Counted from the first letter of the stretch, positions 10,469 to 18,781 are shown. The stretch is 64,000 nucleotides of DNA from Pseudomonas chlororaphis subsp. aurantiaca (GCF_013466605.1 NZ_CP059162.1:372001-436000); one strand, 5' to 3'. Made by a program: numbers and translations. Notes: generated by a model not told the origin, from the sequence alone.

Positions 10469-10499
10469 CCCGCAGCCCTTATGGACTGCGGGTTTTTTT
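10469..10499 (+). terminator. intrinsic terminator after aguBA
   Basis: CCCGCAG pairs with CTGCGGG and is followed at once by seven T residues. It lies 74 bp after the aguA stop. Confidence 0.8.
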
Positions 10500-10641
10500 G
10501 TATCCGAAAGCCCGCAGTCGCGAGACCTTGGCATAGCTCTTGTATCTCTCGCGAGGTCACTCTGAGGCTGGTGGAACTGCGATGTTCTGTCATAAACCTT
10601 GGATAAGTTAGCCGCTCACAAACCGGGAGAGAGCGCTGGAG

Positions 10642-10842
10642 ATGAATAGGGTCAGCGAGCGGACTTCACATCCCTTGGCAATGAATAGCGAATCGCTTCA
10701 GGTTCTGGCGCAATGGTTGAAAGCCAATGGAACGCGACAGGTCCGGGAAACCGACCCACGCCGGATGATCCTCGATCGTTACCCTGCTGGTTTGTTCAGC
10801 GAGGCGGAACTCGAAGCGTTGTGGGATGTGTTGGAAGGATAA
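10642..10842 (+). CDS. small acidic conserved protein of unknown function
   Basis: A 66-residue protein, MNRVSERTSHPLAMNSESLQ at the N terminus, ending in an acidic helix (FSEAELEALWDVLEG). I do not recognise a domain. Support for it being real: a GGGAGAGAG ribosome-binding sequence 8 bases before the first ATG, separate terminators before (10469) and after (10861), and a codon pattern like its neighbours. A second in-frame ATG at residue 14 would give a 53-residue form (MNSESLQVLAQWLKANG) but lacks a ribosome-binding site. No signal peptide or membrane segment. Cytoplasmic, monocistronic. Confidence 0.6.
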   Translation: MNRVSERTSHPLAMNSESLQVLAQWLKANGTRQVRETDPRRMILDRYPAGLFSEAELEALWDVLEG

Positions 10843-10860
10843 GCAAACAACGGATTGGTA

Positions 10861-10893
10861 AAAGCGCTGCCCGGATGGCAGCGCTTTTTTTTT
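10861..10893 (+). terminator. intrinsic terminator after the small protein gene
   Basis: AAAGCGCTGCC and GGCAGCGCTTT form an 11-bp perfect stem around CGGAT, followed by a nine-T run. It begins 18 bp after the stop codon of the 66-residue protein. Confidence 0.9.
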
Positions 10894-10900
10894 GCGCGAA

Positions 10901-10930
10901 TGTAGCCGCTGCCGCAGGCTGCGATCGGCC
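10901..10930. repeat. REP element (family B)
   Basis: TGTAGCCGCTGCCGCAGGCT followed by GCGATCG, the second REP family of this window (other copies at 47121, 53920 and 55544). Single copy here, near the 3' end of the TonB receptor gene. Confidence 0.7.
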
Positions 10931-10993
10931 GCACAGCGGACGCCAGGCCGCCGCCGCGCTCAGGCGATGGCTGGCCGCATCCCTGACTGCTTT

Positions 10994-13099
10994 TCAGAAG
11001 CTGTAGGTACCGGTCACCACCAGGCTGCGCGGATCGCCGAATTGGATCTGCCCGGCGCTGGTGGCCGAGGAGTAGTAAGTGCGGTCGCTGATGTTGTTCA
11101 GCGCGGCCCGCAGGTCCCAGTCCTTCTGCCGGAAGCCGGCCAGGGCGTCCCAGCGGCCGTAGCCCGGAAGCATCACGGTATTGGCATTGTCGGCATAACG
11201 ATCACCCACCAGGGTCAGGCCAGTCTCGGCGTACCAGCCCATTTCCGGTTTCCAGGTCACGAACAGGCTGCCATTGCGCTTGGCCACGTTGTTCACCCGG
11301 TTACCTTCGTCACCGTTATTGCTCTTGACCACAGTCGCGTCCTGCAGGCCGATGCCACCGCGTATCGACCAGTTGCCGACGATCTTGCCGGCCGCGCTCA
11401 GTTCCACGCCGCGTGAGCGCTGCAGGCCGGTCAGCAGGATCACGTTCGGATCTTCCACGCTGCGGCTGCGGCGGTTGTAGAGCTCCAGCTCATAGACCGC
11501 CAGGGTGGTGCTGAAGCGGTCGTCGAGCCAGTCGCTCTTGACCCCGATTTCCTTCTGCCGGGTACGTTCGGGGCTCAGGTCGTTGGTGTTGCCGTTGGCG
11601 TTCGGGGTGATGCCGATCAGGCCACCGCCGACGGGGGAGAAGCTCTTGCTCCAGGAGGCGTAGAAGGAATGGTTCTCCAACGGGGTCCAGACCACGCCCA
11701 GGCGCGGGCTGGTGCTGTGGCTGTCGCGGTCGTCCTTGCGATCGAGAAGCTTGTTGTGGGTCTCGACGTTGAAATTGTCGTAGCGCAGGCCGGCGAGCAC
11801 TTGCCACTGATCGTTCAGGCGCAGTTGGTCCTGGACATAGACGGCGCGGCTTTCCACCTCGCTGTGGTTGTAGCTGGACGCCACCATTTTTCCGGTGTGG
11901 CGCAGGTTTTTATCCGGGTTGAACGGGTCCAGGGACGGCACGGCCTGGCCACCGGCGCTGACCGCCGCTGCGGTGTAGAGCTTCGGATCGCGTCGCTGGC
12001 TGCCCAGATCGACACCCGTCAGCAGCCGGTGCTCGAGGCCGAAGGTATCGAAGGTGCCTTCGACTTCGAGGTTGTTGTAAATGTTGCGGGTGTTCAGGTC
12101 CTGCTGCCAGTGCTGGCGGTTCACCCGCTTGGTGCGGCTGTCGTAGCCGGTCTGGTAGGTGTTGTCGAAATCGCTGTTGAGCTTGAACAGGCTCAGGGTA
12201 TGGCGCAGTTGCCAGTTGTCGTTCAGCTCGTAGCTGAGCTTGGAGCGCAGGGACTGGGACTTGTCGTCGATGTAGTCGCGCTTGTCGCCGTAAGTGGTGT
12301 CGCGACTCACGTCCGCCGGGCGCCCGTCGATCCCCGGGATGCCGCGGTCCGGCGTGCGGTTGTAGCGGCTGTATTCGTACTGCACCAGCCAGTTCAGGTC
12401 CGGCGTCAGCTGCCAGCTCATGGACGGCGCGAACAGCTGGCGACTGCCACTGACGCCGTCGCGGAAGCTGTTGTTGTCCTGGTTGCCCATGTTCAGGCGC
12501 AGGCTGATGTTGTCGCTGGGGTCGGCGCTGAGGTCGGCATACAGGCTGCGCAGGTCTTCGCTGCCGCCTTTGACTTCGACGCTGGAATGGCGGCCGAACT
12601 GCGGCAGCTTGCTCACCCGGTTGACGATCCCACCCTGGCTGCCACGGCCGTAGAGCACCGCCGCCGGGCCCTTGAGCACCTCGATGCGCTCGATGTTGTG
12701 CAGGTCGCGTACGTACTGGCTGTCGTCACGGACGCCGTCGAGGTAGAAGTCGTTGCTGGCGTCGAAGCCGCGAATGCGCAGGCTGTCGAAGCGGGTGTCG
12801 GCGCCGCTGCTGACGTTGGGAATGCCGCTCAGGGCCGTGCCCAGATCGTTGATGCCGTAGTCCAGCAGGTTGCTGGTCTTCACCGCGTCGATGGCTTGCG
12901 GCACATAGCGCACCGGCGTGGCGGTGCGGGTCGCGGTGCTGACTTCCTTGACCCGTGGATCATCGGCATCGACTTCTGCGCTGATGGCGGTGGCCGGCAG
13001 GGTGGTCGGGGCGGCGCAGGTGAAACCGGCCGTCAGCGAGGCGCAAAAGCCAAGGGTGAGGGGAGTCAGGCGGAAGGGGGCAGGCATGGAAAAACGCAT
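10994..13099 (-). CDS. TonB-dependent siderophore receptor
   Basis: Outer-membrane gated channel of 701 residues for a ferric siderophore. A signal peptide (MRFSMPAPFRLTPLTLGF to SLTAGFTCA) is followed by a short TonB-box region, the plug domain (about 50-170, with DSLRIRGFDASNDFYLDGVR and LKGPAAVLYGRGSQGGIVNR) and a 22-strand barrel ending in the required aromatic residue (GTYSF). The plug resembles catecholate/hydroxamate receptors of the FhuA/Fiu type; the ligand cannot be read from sequence. No sigma/anti-sigma pair is adjacent and there is no N-terminal signalling extension, so regulation by Fur is expected. A start at M5 (base 13087) is possible. The AT-rich 80 bp upstream may hold a Fur site but I could not align one convincingly. 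Confidence 0.92.
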   Translation of the reverse strand: MRFSMPAPFRLTPLTLGFCASLTAGFTCAAPTTLPATAISAEVDADDPRVKEVSTATRTATPVRYVPQAIDAVKTSNLLDYGINDLGTALSGIPNVSSGADTRFDSLRIRGFDASNDFYLDGVRDDSQYVRDLHNIERIEVLKGPAAVLYGRGSQGGIVNRVSKLPQFGRHSSVEVKGGSEDLRSLYADLSADPSDNISLRLNMGNQDNNSFRDGVSGSRQLFAPSMSWQLTPDLNWLVQYEYSRYNRTPDRGIPGIDGRPADVSRDTTYGDKRDYIDDKSQSLRSKLSYELNDNWQLRHTLSLFKLNSDFDNTYQTGYDSRTKRVNRQHWQQDLNTRNIYNNLEVEGTFDTFGLEHRLLTGVDLGSQRRDPKLYTAAAVSAGGQAVPSLDPFNPDKNLRHTGKMVASSYNHSEVESRAVYVQDQLRLNDQWQVLAGLRYDNFNVETHNKLLDRKDDRDSHSTSPRLGVVWTPLENHSFYASWSKSFSPVGGGLIGITPNANGNTNDLSPERTRQKEIGVKSDWLDDRFSTTLAVYELELYNRRSRSVEDPNVILLTGLQRSRGVELSAAGKIVGNWSIRGGIGLQDATVVKSNNGDEGNRVNNVAKRNGSLFVTWKPEMGWYAETGLTLVGDRYADNANTVMLPGYGRWDALAGFRQKDWDLRAALNNISDRTYYSSATSAGQIQFGDPRSLVVTGTYSF

Positions 13100-13339
13100 C
13101 CAGAAGGGTGAAGGAAACAGTGGTCGCGAATGGTAATGCTTGCTATTTACTTTTGTTAATTATTCTTGGAAAGTTCCCCGGGCGGATTGTTTCAATTTGT
13201 GTCTTGATTGAGAAGTGGATACACGGCCGATTCGACCGATTCCCGAAACAGACTAAAAGCCATTCCAGCGTTTTTCGCCGCGGGCCACGGGCATAGTCTG
13301 CCGCCATCGAATTTATCGGCCTTTGTCCCGGAGCCTTGC

Positions 13340-14035
13340 ATGTCGGCAGCGACCCTTCATTACATCTACGATCCCTTGTGCGGCTGGTGCTACGGCGCCA
13401 AGCCGCTGGTGCAGGCGGCCCAGGCGGTGCTGCCGGTGGTGGCCCATGGCGGCGGCATGATGACCGGGCGCAACTGCCAGCCGGTTTCGCCGCAACTGCG
13501 CGACTACGTCATGCCCCATGACCGGCGCATTGCCGAATACACCGGGCAGCCGTTCGGCGAGGCTTACTTCGAAGGGTTGCTGCGCGATCATTCGGCGGTC
13601 TTCGATTCGGCCCCGCCGATCGCCGCGGTACTGGCGGCGCAGGCGCTCGCCGGGCGTGGCCTGGAATTGCTCGGGCGCTTGCAGACGGCGCATTACGTCG
13701 AAGGGCGACGCATCGCCGATGTCGACGTACTGCTGGAGCTCGCCGAAGACCTGGGCTTTGAACGCGACGAGTTCGAAGAAGCCTTCGAGTACGCCGCGGC
13801 GAACAGCCTGAACGAGCACATCAAGGCCAGCCGCGCCTTGCTGGCCCGGGTCGGTGGCCAGGGTTTTCCGACCCTGGTGCTGGAACAGGACGGTCAGTTC
13901 AGGCTGATCGATATCAGCCCCTGGCTGGGCAAGCCGCAGGCATTCGCCGATTGGCTGAACGAGGCCTTCGGTACGCCCGAGGTCGAGCTTTCACCCAGCC
14001 TTCAGGCCTGTGGCCTGGACGGTTGCGCCCTTTGA
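13340..14035 (+). CDS. DsbA-family thiol oxidoreductase (FrnE-like)
   Basis: A 231-residue thioredoxin-fold protein of the DsbA/FrnE group with the active site CGWC (Cys14, Cys17) in YIYDPLCGWCYGAKPL and a cis-proline region GGQGFPTLVLEQDG near residue 175. There is no signal peptide, so it acts in the cytoplasm, unlike classical DsbA. The large helical insertion between them resembles HCCA isomerase/FrnE proteins. A GGAG ribosome-binding site precedes the ATG; longer in-frame readings start in the intergenic region. Followed 27 bp later by an NTF2-like gene on the same strand, probably cotranscribed. Substrate unknown. Confidence 0.85.
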   Translation: MSAATLHYIYDPLCGWCYGAKPLVQAAQAVLPVVAHGGGMMTGRNCQPVSPQLRDYVMPHDRRIAEYTGQPFGEAYFEGLLRDHSAVFDSAPPIAAVLAAQALAGRGLELLGRLQTAHYVEGRRIADVDVLLELAEDLGFERDEFEEAFEYAAANSLNEHIKASRALLARVGGQGFPTLVLEQDGQFRLIDISPWLGKPQAFADWLNEAFGTPEVELSPSLQACGLDGCAL

Positions 14036-14062
14036 ACCACCCACTTATTGGCGGAGTCACCC

Positions 14063-14458
14063 ATGGATAACCTGGCACTGATCAAAAGCACCTACGAAGG
14101 CGCCAACTCCCAGGAGAACGCGAAAAACACCGCCGCCGCCCTGGCCGCCAATGCGCGCTGGACCGAGGCGGCAGGTTTTCCCTACGCCGGCACCTACGTC
14201 GGTTTCGATGCCGTGGTGGAGAATGTCTTCAAGCGCCTGGCCACCGAATGGGAGGGGTTTGCCTTCACCGTCGAGAACTATGTGGCCCAGGGCGACAAGG
14301 TGTTCGCCTACGGCAACTACAGCGGCGTCTATAAAGCCACGGGCAAACCGCTGAATGCCCGGGTGGCCCATTTGTGGACGCTCAAGGATGGCAAGGTCAC
14401 GCACTTCGAACAGTTCGTCGACAGCCATACTGTGCAACTGGCCATCAAGGATCGGTGA
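14063..14458 (+). CDS. NTF2-like (SnoaL/ketosteroid-isomerase fold) protein
   Basis: A 131-residue protein with the cone-shaped alpha+beta fold pattern of the SnoaL/NTF2 superfamily: an N-terminal helix (LALIKSTYEGANSQENAKNT), the WTEAAGFPYAGTYVGFDAV segment, and the C-terminal sheet HLWTLKDGKVTHFEQFVDS. Members bind small hydrophobic molecules or act as isomerases; no substrate can be named. GGAG ribosome-binding site in GGCGGAGTCACCC. It probably shares a transcript with the DsbA-family gene upstream. Confidence 0.75.
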   Translation: MDNLALIKSTYEGANSQENAKNTAAALAANARWTEAAGFPYAGTYVGFDAVVENVFKRLATEWEGFAFTVENYVAQGDKVFAYGNYSGVYKATGKPLNARVAHLWTLKDGKVTHFEQFVDSHTVQLAIKDR

Positions 14459-14500
14459 GTTCTTAGACGATTTTTGCCTATTTTCAGACGATTCTTGAAA

Positions 14501-14530
14501 TTGACACACTGTTCGGGGCGCGGCTAGGAT
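14501..14530 (+). promoter_or_regulatory. predicted sigma-70 promoter of the OprD-family porin gene
   Basis: TTGACA (14501-14506) and TAGGAT (14525-14530) are separated by 18 bp, which would start a transcript near 14537 with a leader of about 158 nt before the porin ATG. Prediction from sequence only. Confidence 0.5.
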
Positions 14531-14577
14531 TCGCGCCAACGCCTGTGGCCAACGGCCATAACATTCAAATAATAAAA

Positions 14578-14611
14578 GGCCCGCCGCGATTCTTCGTGGG
14601 CGGGTCTTTTT
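14578..14611 (+). terminator. terminator-like hairpin inside the porin leader
   Basis: GGCCCGCC pairs with GGCGGGTC (one G-U) across a 13-base loop and is followed by TTTTT. It lies between the predicted promoter and the porin start, and 120 bp after the stop of the NTF2-like gene. It could end that upstream transcript or act as an attenuator of the porin message. Confidence 0.6.
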
Positions 14612-14694
14612 GTTCTGGCCTGAAAAAAGAGCGCTTAAGCGCCGTTTCCAAGGAGCACCACAGTGCGTCATCAACCCGTAATAAGGAAAATAAA

Positions 14695-15999
14695 ATGTTG
14701 AACAAGCGGATCGGTCTGATCGCACTGGGGATTCTGAGCGCTACTCAAGCCATGGCTAACGACCAGGCTGAGTCCAAGGGTTTTGTCGAAGATAGCAGCC
14801 TGAAAATCCTGCTGCGCAACGCCTACATCAATCGCGACAAGAAAAACGGTAACGATGACCAGCGCGAGTGGGGTCAAGCGGCCATCGGTACCTTCTCGTC
14901 GGGCTTCACCCAAGGCACCGTGGGCGTGGGTGTCGACGCCTTCGGCCTGTACGGCCTGCGCCTGGATAAAGGCAGCCACAGCGGCGGCCAGGGCATTGAC
15001 TTCTTCAAGCCAAGCGAAGGCGGCAACAAGAGCCCGGCAGGCGACCTGGCCAAGGCCGGCGCCGCGGTTAAGTTCCGCCTGTCCAACACTGTCTTGACCT
15101 ACGGTGACCAGATGCCGGCCCTGCCGGTGCTGAGCTACGACAATGGTCGTCTGCTGCCGGAAAGCTACACCGGTACCCTGATCACCTCTAAAGAGATCAA
15201 GGGCCTGGAGTTGAACGCCGGTCGTTTCACCGCCGAATCGCGTAAAAGCGCCGAAGGCCGTGACAGCGGTGGCCTGAAGTCGATCAACGTATTGGGCGGC
15301 AGCTACCAGTTCACCGAACAGTTCAAGGGCTCGCTGTACGCTTCCGACGTCGAAGACGTGCTGAAGAAGCAGTACGTGAACCTGAACTACGTATTCCCGC
15401 TGGCCACCGACCAGTCCCTGACCCTGGACTTCAACGGCTACCGCACCAAGCTGGACAAGTCCTATGCAGAAGACGTCAATGCGGGCGGCCAGGACAACAA
15501 GATCTGGAGCCTGGCAGCCACTTACGCCACCGGCCCGCACTCGTTCACCCTGGCGCACCAGCGCAGCACCGGCGACAGCAACCTGGGCTACGCCTACGGC
15601 GGCTACCAGCGTGGTCAGAATCGCGTGGGCGACGGTGGCAACACCATCTACCTGGCGAACTCCTACTGGTCTGACTTCAACGCCGAAGACGAACGCAGCT
15701 GGCAGCTGGGCTACGGCCTGGACTTCGGCGCCTTCGGCGTACCGGGCCTGACTTACAACCTGGCCTATGTACGTGGTGACAACATCACCTCCACCAACAG
15801 CGATGGCCAGACCACCACTGGCGGCACCGAGCGTGAAATCTTCAACCAGTTCAAGTACGTGGTCCAGAGCGGCCCGGCCAAGGACCTGAGCATCAAGGTT
15901 CGTAGCTCGATCCTGCGCGTATCGCAGAAATCCGCCGGCTACAACGACAGCGGTAACGAACTGCGTGTGTTCGTCGACTACCCGATCAACGTGTTCTGA
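14695..15999 (+). CDS. OprD-family outer-membrane porin
   Basis: Substrate-specific 18-strand porin of the OprD family, 434 residues, which lets amino acids, peptides or organic anions through the outer membrane. Signal peptide MLNKRIGLIALGILSATQAM with cleavage after AMA; mature start NDQAESKGFVEDSSLKILLR is the typical OprD N terminus (FVEDSS..L..RN.Y.NRD). The barrel ends in VDYPINVF with the C-terminal Phe. AAGGAAAA ribosome-binding site. It resembles the OprE/OprQ branch, but the exact orthologue is not clear, so no symbol is given. Flanked by its own terminator. Confidence 0.92.
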   Translation: MLNKRIGLIALGILSATQAMANDQAESKGFVEDSSLKILLRNAYINRDKKNGNDDQREWGQAAIGTFSSGFTQGTVGVGVDAFGLYGLRLDKGSHSGGQGIDFFKPSEGGNKSPAGDLAKAGAAVKFRLSNTVLTYGDQMPALPVLSYDNGRLLPESYTGTLITSKEIKGLELNAGRFTAESRKSAEGRDSGGLKSINVLGGSYQFTEQFKGSLYASDVEDVLKKQYVNLNYVFPLATDQSLTLDFNGYRTKLDKSYAEDVNAGGQDNKIWSLAATYATGPHSFTLAHQRSTGDSNLGYAYGGYQRGQNRVGDGGNTIYLANSYWSDFNAEDERSWQLGYGLDFGAFGVPGLTYNLAYVRGDNITSTNSDGQTTTGGTEREIFNQFKYVVQSGPAKDLSIKVRSSILRVSQKSAGYNDSGNELRVFVDYPINVF

Positions 16000-16040
16000 T
16001 AAGCGTCTGATCGCGGCCTGATGCCAGGCCGGCAAACGGA

Positions 16041-16068
16041 AAAGCCCCGACTGGTTCGGGGCTTTTTT
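16041..16068 (+). terminator. intrinsic terminator of the porin gene
   Basis: AAAGCCCCGA and TCGGGGCTTT form a 10-bp stem around CTGGT, ending in six T residues, 42 bp after the porin stop codon. Confidence 0.9.
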
Positions 16069-16092
16069 GTGGGTGGGGATAAGTTTCCGGGT

Positions 16093-16130
16093 ATTCGTAT
16101 CAGAATAAAAACTACCTATTCATTCGTATC
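16093..16130. promoter_or_regulatory. direct repeats ATTCGTATC, candidate Xre operator
   Basis: ATTCGTATC occurs at 16093-16101 and again at 16122-16130, 29 bp apart, in an AT-rich stretch 47-84 bp before the antitoxin gene. Toxin-antitoxin operons of this class repress themselves through such repeats; binding here is inferred. Confidence 0.45.
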
Positions 16131-16176
16131 CGTACTAGGCTCAAGGTATCACTCACTGACCCACGGAGGCCCGCTC

Positions 16177-16587
16177 ATGACCGCCCCGTCCGCCGTTCAA
16201 GCCGCCCCCCATGACCTGGATACCCCGGAAGCCAGCCGGGTGGCGCTGAAGTTCTTCTTCAACCTCATGCAGCAATGGGGCTGCAGCGCCGAGCAACAGC
16301 GCACGCTGCTGGGCAAGGTCGGCAACACCACGCTCTACAAGTACAAACAGCTGCCGGCCAATGTACGCCTGCCCCACGATACCCTGGAGCGCATCTCCTA
16401 CCTGATGGGTATCCACAAGGCGCTGAGCATCATCTTCAGCAACAGTCGCGAGCGCGCTTACCAATGGGTCAGCAGCCCGAACACGGCCGCGCCGTTCAAC
16501 GGCCGGACCGCCCTCGACTACATGCTCGCCGGCCGTGTGGTGGACATCGCCGACGTGCGCCGCTACCTCGACGGCGTGCGCGGCTGA
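16177..16587 (+). CDS. MbcA/ParS/Xre-family antitoxin (DUF2384)
   Basis: A 136-residue antitoxin of the Xre/ParS group. An N-terminal Xre-like helix-turn-helix (about residues 20-75, LGKVGNTTLYKYKQLPANV) precedes the DUF2384 domain (about 80-134, IIFSNSRERAYQWVSSPNTA then FNGRTALDYMLAG), which covers the active site of the partner toxin. ACGGAGG ribosome-binding site 6 bases before the ATG. The stop codon overlaps the toxin start by one base (TGATG), as expected for a coupled antitoxin-toxin pair. It likely represses its own promoter through the repeats at 16093-16130. Confidence 0.88.
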   Translation: MTAPSAVQAAPHDLDTPEASRVALKFFFNLMQQWGCSAEQQRTLLGKVGNTTLYKYKQLPANVRLPHDTLERISYLMGIHKALSIIFSNSRERAYQWVSSPNTAAPFNGRTALDYMLAGRVVDIADVRRYLDGVRG

Positions 16588-17264
16588 TGGCGGCGCCACT
16601 GGCTTCGCCGGCATGGCCGCGCGCCTACCGGATCGTCAACAGCTGCTTTCCGCCCATCAGCCTGTTCGAGGACGTGCTCGACCCCGAGGACCTGCAAACC
16701 GCCTACGCCCTGGAAGCGCTGACCAACGACCGGCTGCGCGAACAGGCCGGCGAGCTGTCCCGGGTGCTGCCCGAAGACCGCATTGCCGGCCCGGGCTCGA
16801 CGCCGGTCATGGCGGCCTTCACCCATATCGGCAAGGCCAGCCGCTTCACCGATGGCAGCTACGGCGTCTACTACGCCGCCAGCAGCCAGGCCGCGGCCAT
16901 CGCCGAAACCTGCTACCACCAGGAACGGTTCCTCGCCGCCACCAACGAGCCGGATCTGGAACTGACCATGCGCACCTACGTCAACCAGGTGCTCAAGCCC
17001 CTGCACGACATCCGCGCCGACCATCCACAGCTGCACGACCCCGATCCCGCCCGCTATGGCGCTGCCCAGGTCTTCGCCCGCGAGCTGCGCGACACCCGGT
17101 CCTGGGGCCTGCTGTACAACAGCGTGCGCCTCGAAGGACACGAATGCATCGCCGCCTTCCGCCCGCCGGCGGTGTCGATCCCCAAGCAGGGCAAGCATCT
17201 GCGTTATGTGTGGAATGCCAGCAGCCAGAGGATTTCGTTTGTGTTCGAGGTGAGTGCGGTGTGA
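16587..17264 (+). CDS. RES-domain toxin (NAD-degrading)
   Basis: A 225-residue RES-family toxin. Proteins of this family are related to ADP-ribosyltransferases and deplete cellular NAD+ when the antitoxin is lost. The family's conserved residues are visible: Arg15 in AYRIVNS, Arg86 and the Tyr pair in SRFTDGSYGVYYAASS, Glu107 in AAAIAETCYH, and Ser179 in LLYNSVR. Length is typical for full RES toxins. It directly follows the Xre antitoxin. Toxin-antitoxin pairs of this kind are patchily distributed among Pseudomonas strains, which fits the accessory character of this block. Confidence 0.88.
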   Translation: MAAPLASPAWPRAYRIVNSCFPPISLFEDVLDPEDLQTAYALEALTNDRLREQAGELSRVLPEDRIAGPGSTPVMAAFTHIGKASRFTDGSYGVYYAASSQAAAIAETCYHQERFLAATNEPDLELTMRTYVNQVLKPLHDIRADHPQLHDPDPARYGAAQVFARELRDTRSWGLLYNSVRLEGHECIAAFRPPAVSIPKQGKHLRYVWNASSQRISFVFEVSAV

Positions 17265-17339
17265 GGTTGGCAGGGTGATGGCTCATAGCCATCAATCTTG
17301 CTACAGTCTGCTCCCCCAATTCCGTCACGGATGATCTCG

Positions 17340-18005
17340 ATGTTCCGTTCCTTGCTATCCGGACTTTGCCTGCTGGCTTTCACCAGCGTTGCCCATGGCA
17401 AAGACGCCGCGACTCCCGAGCAGTTGCTGGCTGAGTTCTCGCGCTGCGATGCGCAGTTTTTCGAAACCCTGAACAATTCCCGCTTACCTGCTGGCACCTT
17501 GAGCCTGGCCAGGTCCGGCTCGGTCATGGCGCCCAAGGTAATGAACCCGCTGCAGGAAGGCGGGCGCTATCAAGCCTTCGACCAGCCGTTGGTGGTCAAC
17601 GGCGTGCGCCTGGTGGGTTACTACAACGAAGCGCAGTCGCTGAACAAGCTCGGCAGCTTTCTGTTCTGGGGCTTTGTCGCCGAAGGGGAGGTCAAGGATG
17701 TCGCCGCGAGCCTGAGACCGCTGGTGGCGAACAATGCGCGCCTGGTGCCTCAGCGCACGGCATTCAGCCGAGTGGAGATTCGCCGGGTCGGCGATCCGAT
17801 CCAGCAATGGCGTACCGAGGGCCTGAGCGGCCCGGGTGTGGCCACGCCTTTCGGTTTCGTCGAGCGGATATTCACGGTCGATAAAGGTGTCGCAGAGGCC
17901 CCGATAGCCGGGCGCACTACTATCTTCTGCTCGCTCCAGGGCACCGTCACCGCGCCCTTGCTGCAGGTGTACCGCCCAGACCTCAACGCCCATCTGCTGG
18001 ACTGA
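17340..18005 (+). CDS. exported protein of unknown function
   Basis: A 221-residue protein with a clear signal peptide (MFRSLLSGLCLLAFTSVAHG) and a predicted periplasmic mature part. I do not recognise a domain; the chain is beta-rich with repeated short hydrophobic strands (QPLVVNGVRLVGYYNEA, LGSFLFWGFVAEGEV). It contains Cys residues near the start and end of the mature part (SRCDAQ, IFCSLQG), so a disulfide is possible. Start uncertain: ATG codons at 17331 and 17340 are both close behind CACGG; the second puts the basic residue directly before the hydrophobic core. Separated by 5 bp from the following lipoprotein gene, so the two form an operon. Confidence 0.65.
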   Translation: MFRSLLSGLCLLAFTSVAHGKDAATPEQLLAEFSRCDAQFFETLNNSRLPAGTLSLARSGSVMAPKVMNPLQEGGRYQAFDQPLVVNGVRLVGYYNEAQSLNKLGSFLFWGFVAEGEVKDVAASLRPLVANNARLVPQRTAFSRVEIRRVGDPIQQWRTEGLSGPGVATPFGFVERIFTVDKGVAEAPIAGRTTIFCSLQGTVTAPLLQVYRPDLNAHLLD

Positions 18006-18010
18006 ACAAC

Positions 18011-18706
18011 ATGCCTTCACTGTATTTTCGTGGCTTGATCCTGCTGACCTGTTCGCTGGCCGTTATTGGCTGCGCCAGCCTGCAAACGCCAGAACAAGCC
18101 AACTTCGCCCATTGCCGTGCCGTGGGTCAGGCCTCCAAGGCCGAAAACTATGAGCTGGTGCTGCAACAGGCCAACCTGTGCCTGGAAAAAAACCAGCTGT
18201 CGGGCAAGATGCAGAGCATGGTGTATTGGCTCAAGTCCGATGCCTATGCCAGCCTCAAGCGCTACCCGGAAGCCATCGCCGCCAAGGAAAAGTCCATCGA
18301 AGTGAGCCCGACGCTTGAACCGCGCGCGGTCCTCGATCTGAGCCTGCTCTATCGCCAGGCAGGTAACCCGCAGAAAGCCCTGCAACTGGTGCAATCCAAC
18401 ATGGATGCGGGCCTGGGCGAAGCGGGCAAGGGCGCAGGTTTCAACATGCCGACCTACTATCACCTGGGCCTCTCGCTCAACGATCTGGGGCAATACCGCG
18501 AAGCCGCCGAAGCTTTCAGCGCCGGCCTGCAAAAACAGCCGGACTTCGCCTGGGCCTACTACCATCGTGGCGAAGCCTACGAGCACCTGGGCCTGGCCGA
18601 CGATGCCCACAGCGACTTCACCCAGTTTGCCAAGCGGGTGGACCAGAAGTACGTAGAAGCCGAGCAGAAAACCAAGCTGGCCGAGTACAAGATTGCCCTG
18701 CCCTGA
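18011..18706 (+). CDS. TPR-repeat lipoprotein
   Basis: A 231-residue predicted outer-membrane lipoprotein. The signal peptide ends in a lipobox (SLAVIGC, Cys21) with Ala at +2, which favours outer-membrane sorting. The mature part is a set of tetratricopeptide repeats: VLQQANLCLEKNQLSG, YWLKSDAYASLKRYPEAIAA, YYHLGLSLNDLGQYREAAEA and YYHRGEAYEHLGLADDAHSD. TPR lipoproteins usually scaffold envelope complexes; no specific partner can be assigned. It follows the exported protein gene after 5 bp and ends before a strong bidirectional terminator. Confidence 0.8.
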   Translation: MPSLYFRGLILLTCSLAVIGCASLQTPEQANFAHCRAVGQASKAENYELVLQQANLCLEKNQLSGKMQSMVYWLKSDAYASLKRYPEAIAAKEKSIEVSPTLEPRAVLDLSLLYRQAGNPQKALQLVQSNMDAGLGEAGKGAGFNMPTYYHLGLSLNDLGQYREAAEAFSAGLQKQPDFAWAYYHRGEAYEHLGLADDAHSDFTQFAKRVDQKYVEAEQKTKLAEYKIALP

Positions 18707-18736
18707 GCGGCTGCTCGAAGGAAGAAACACCCATTA

Positions 18737-18764
18737 AAAAGGCCCGCAGCGATGCGGGCCTTTT
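18737..18764. terminator. bidirectional intrinsic terminator
   Basis: AAAAGGCCCGCA and TGCGGGCCTTTT form a 12-bp perfect stem around GCGA, with A-rich and T-rich flanks that serve both the lipoprotein gene (plus) and the converging cytochrome c gene (minus). Confidence 0.9.
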
Positions 18765-18781
18765 GTTTGCGGGCAAAGGCG

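Noticed and set aside
13100..13339. Fur box in the gap before the TonB receptor
   Set aside because: The stretch 13135-13185 is AT-rich and plausible, but no 19-bp alignment to the Fur consensus was good enough to call.
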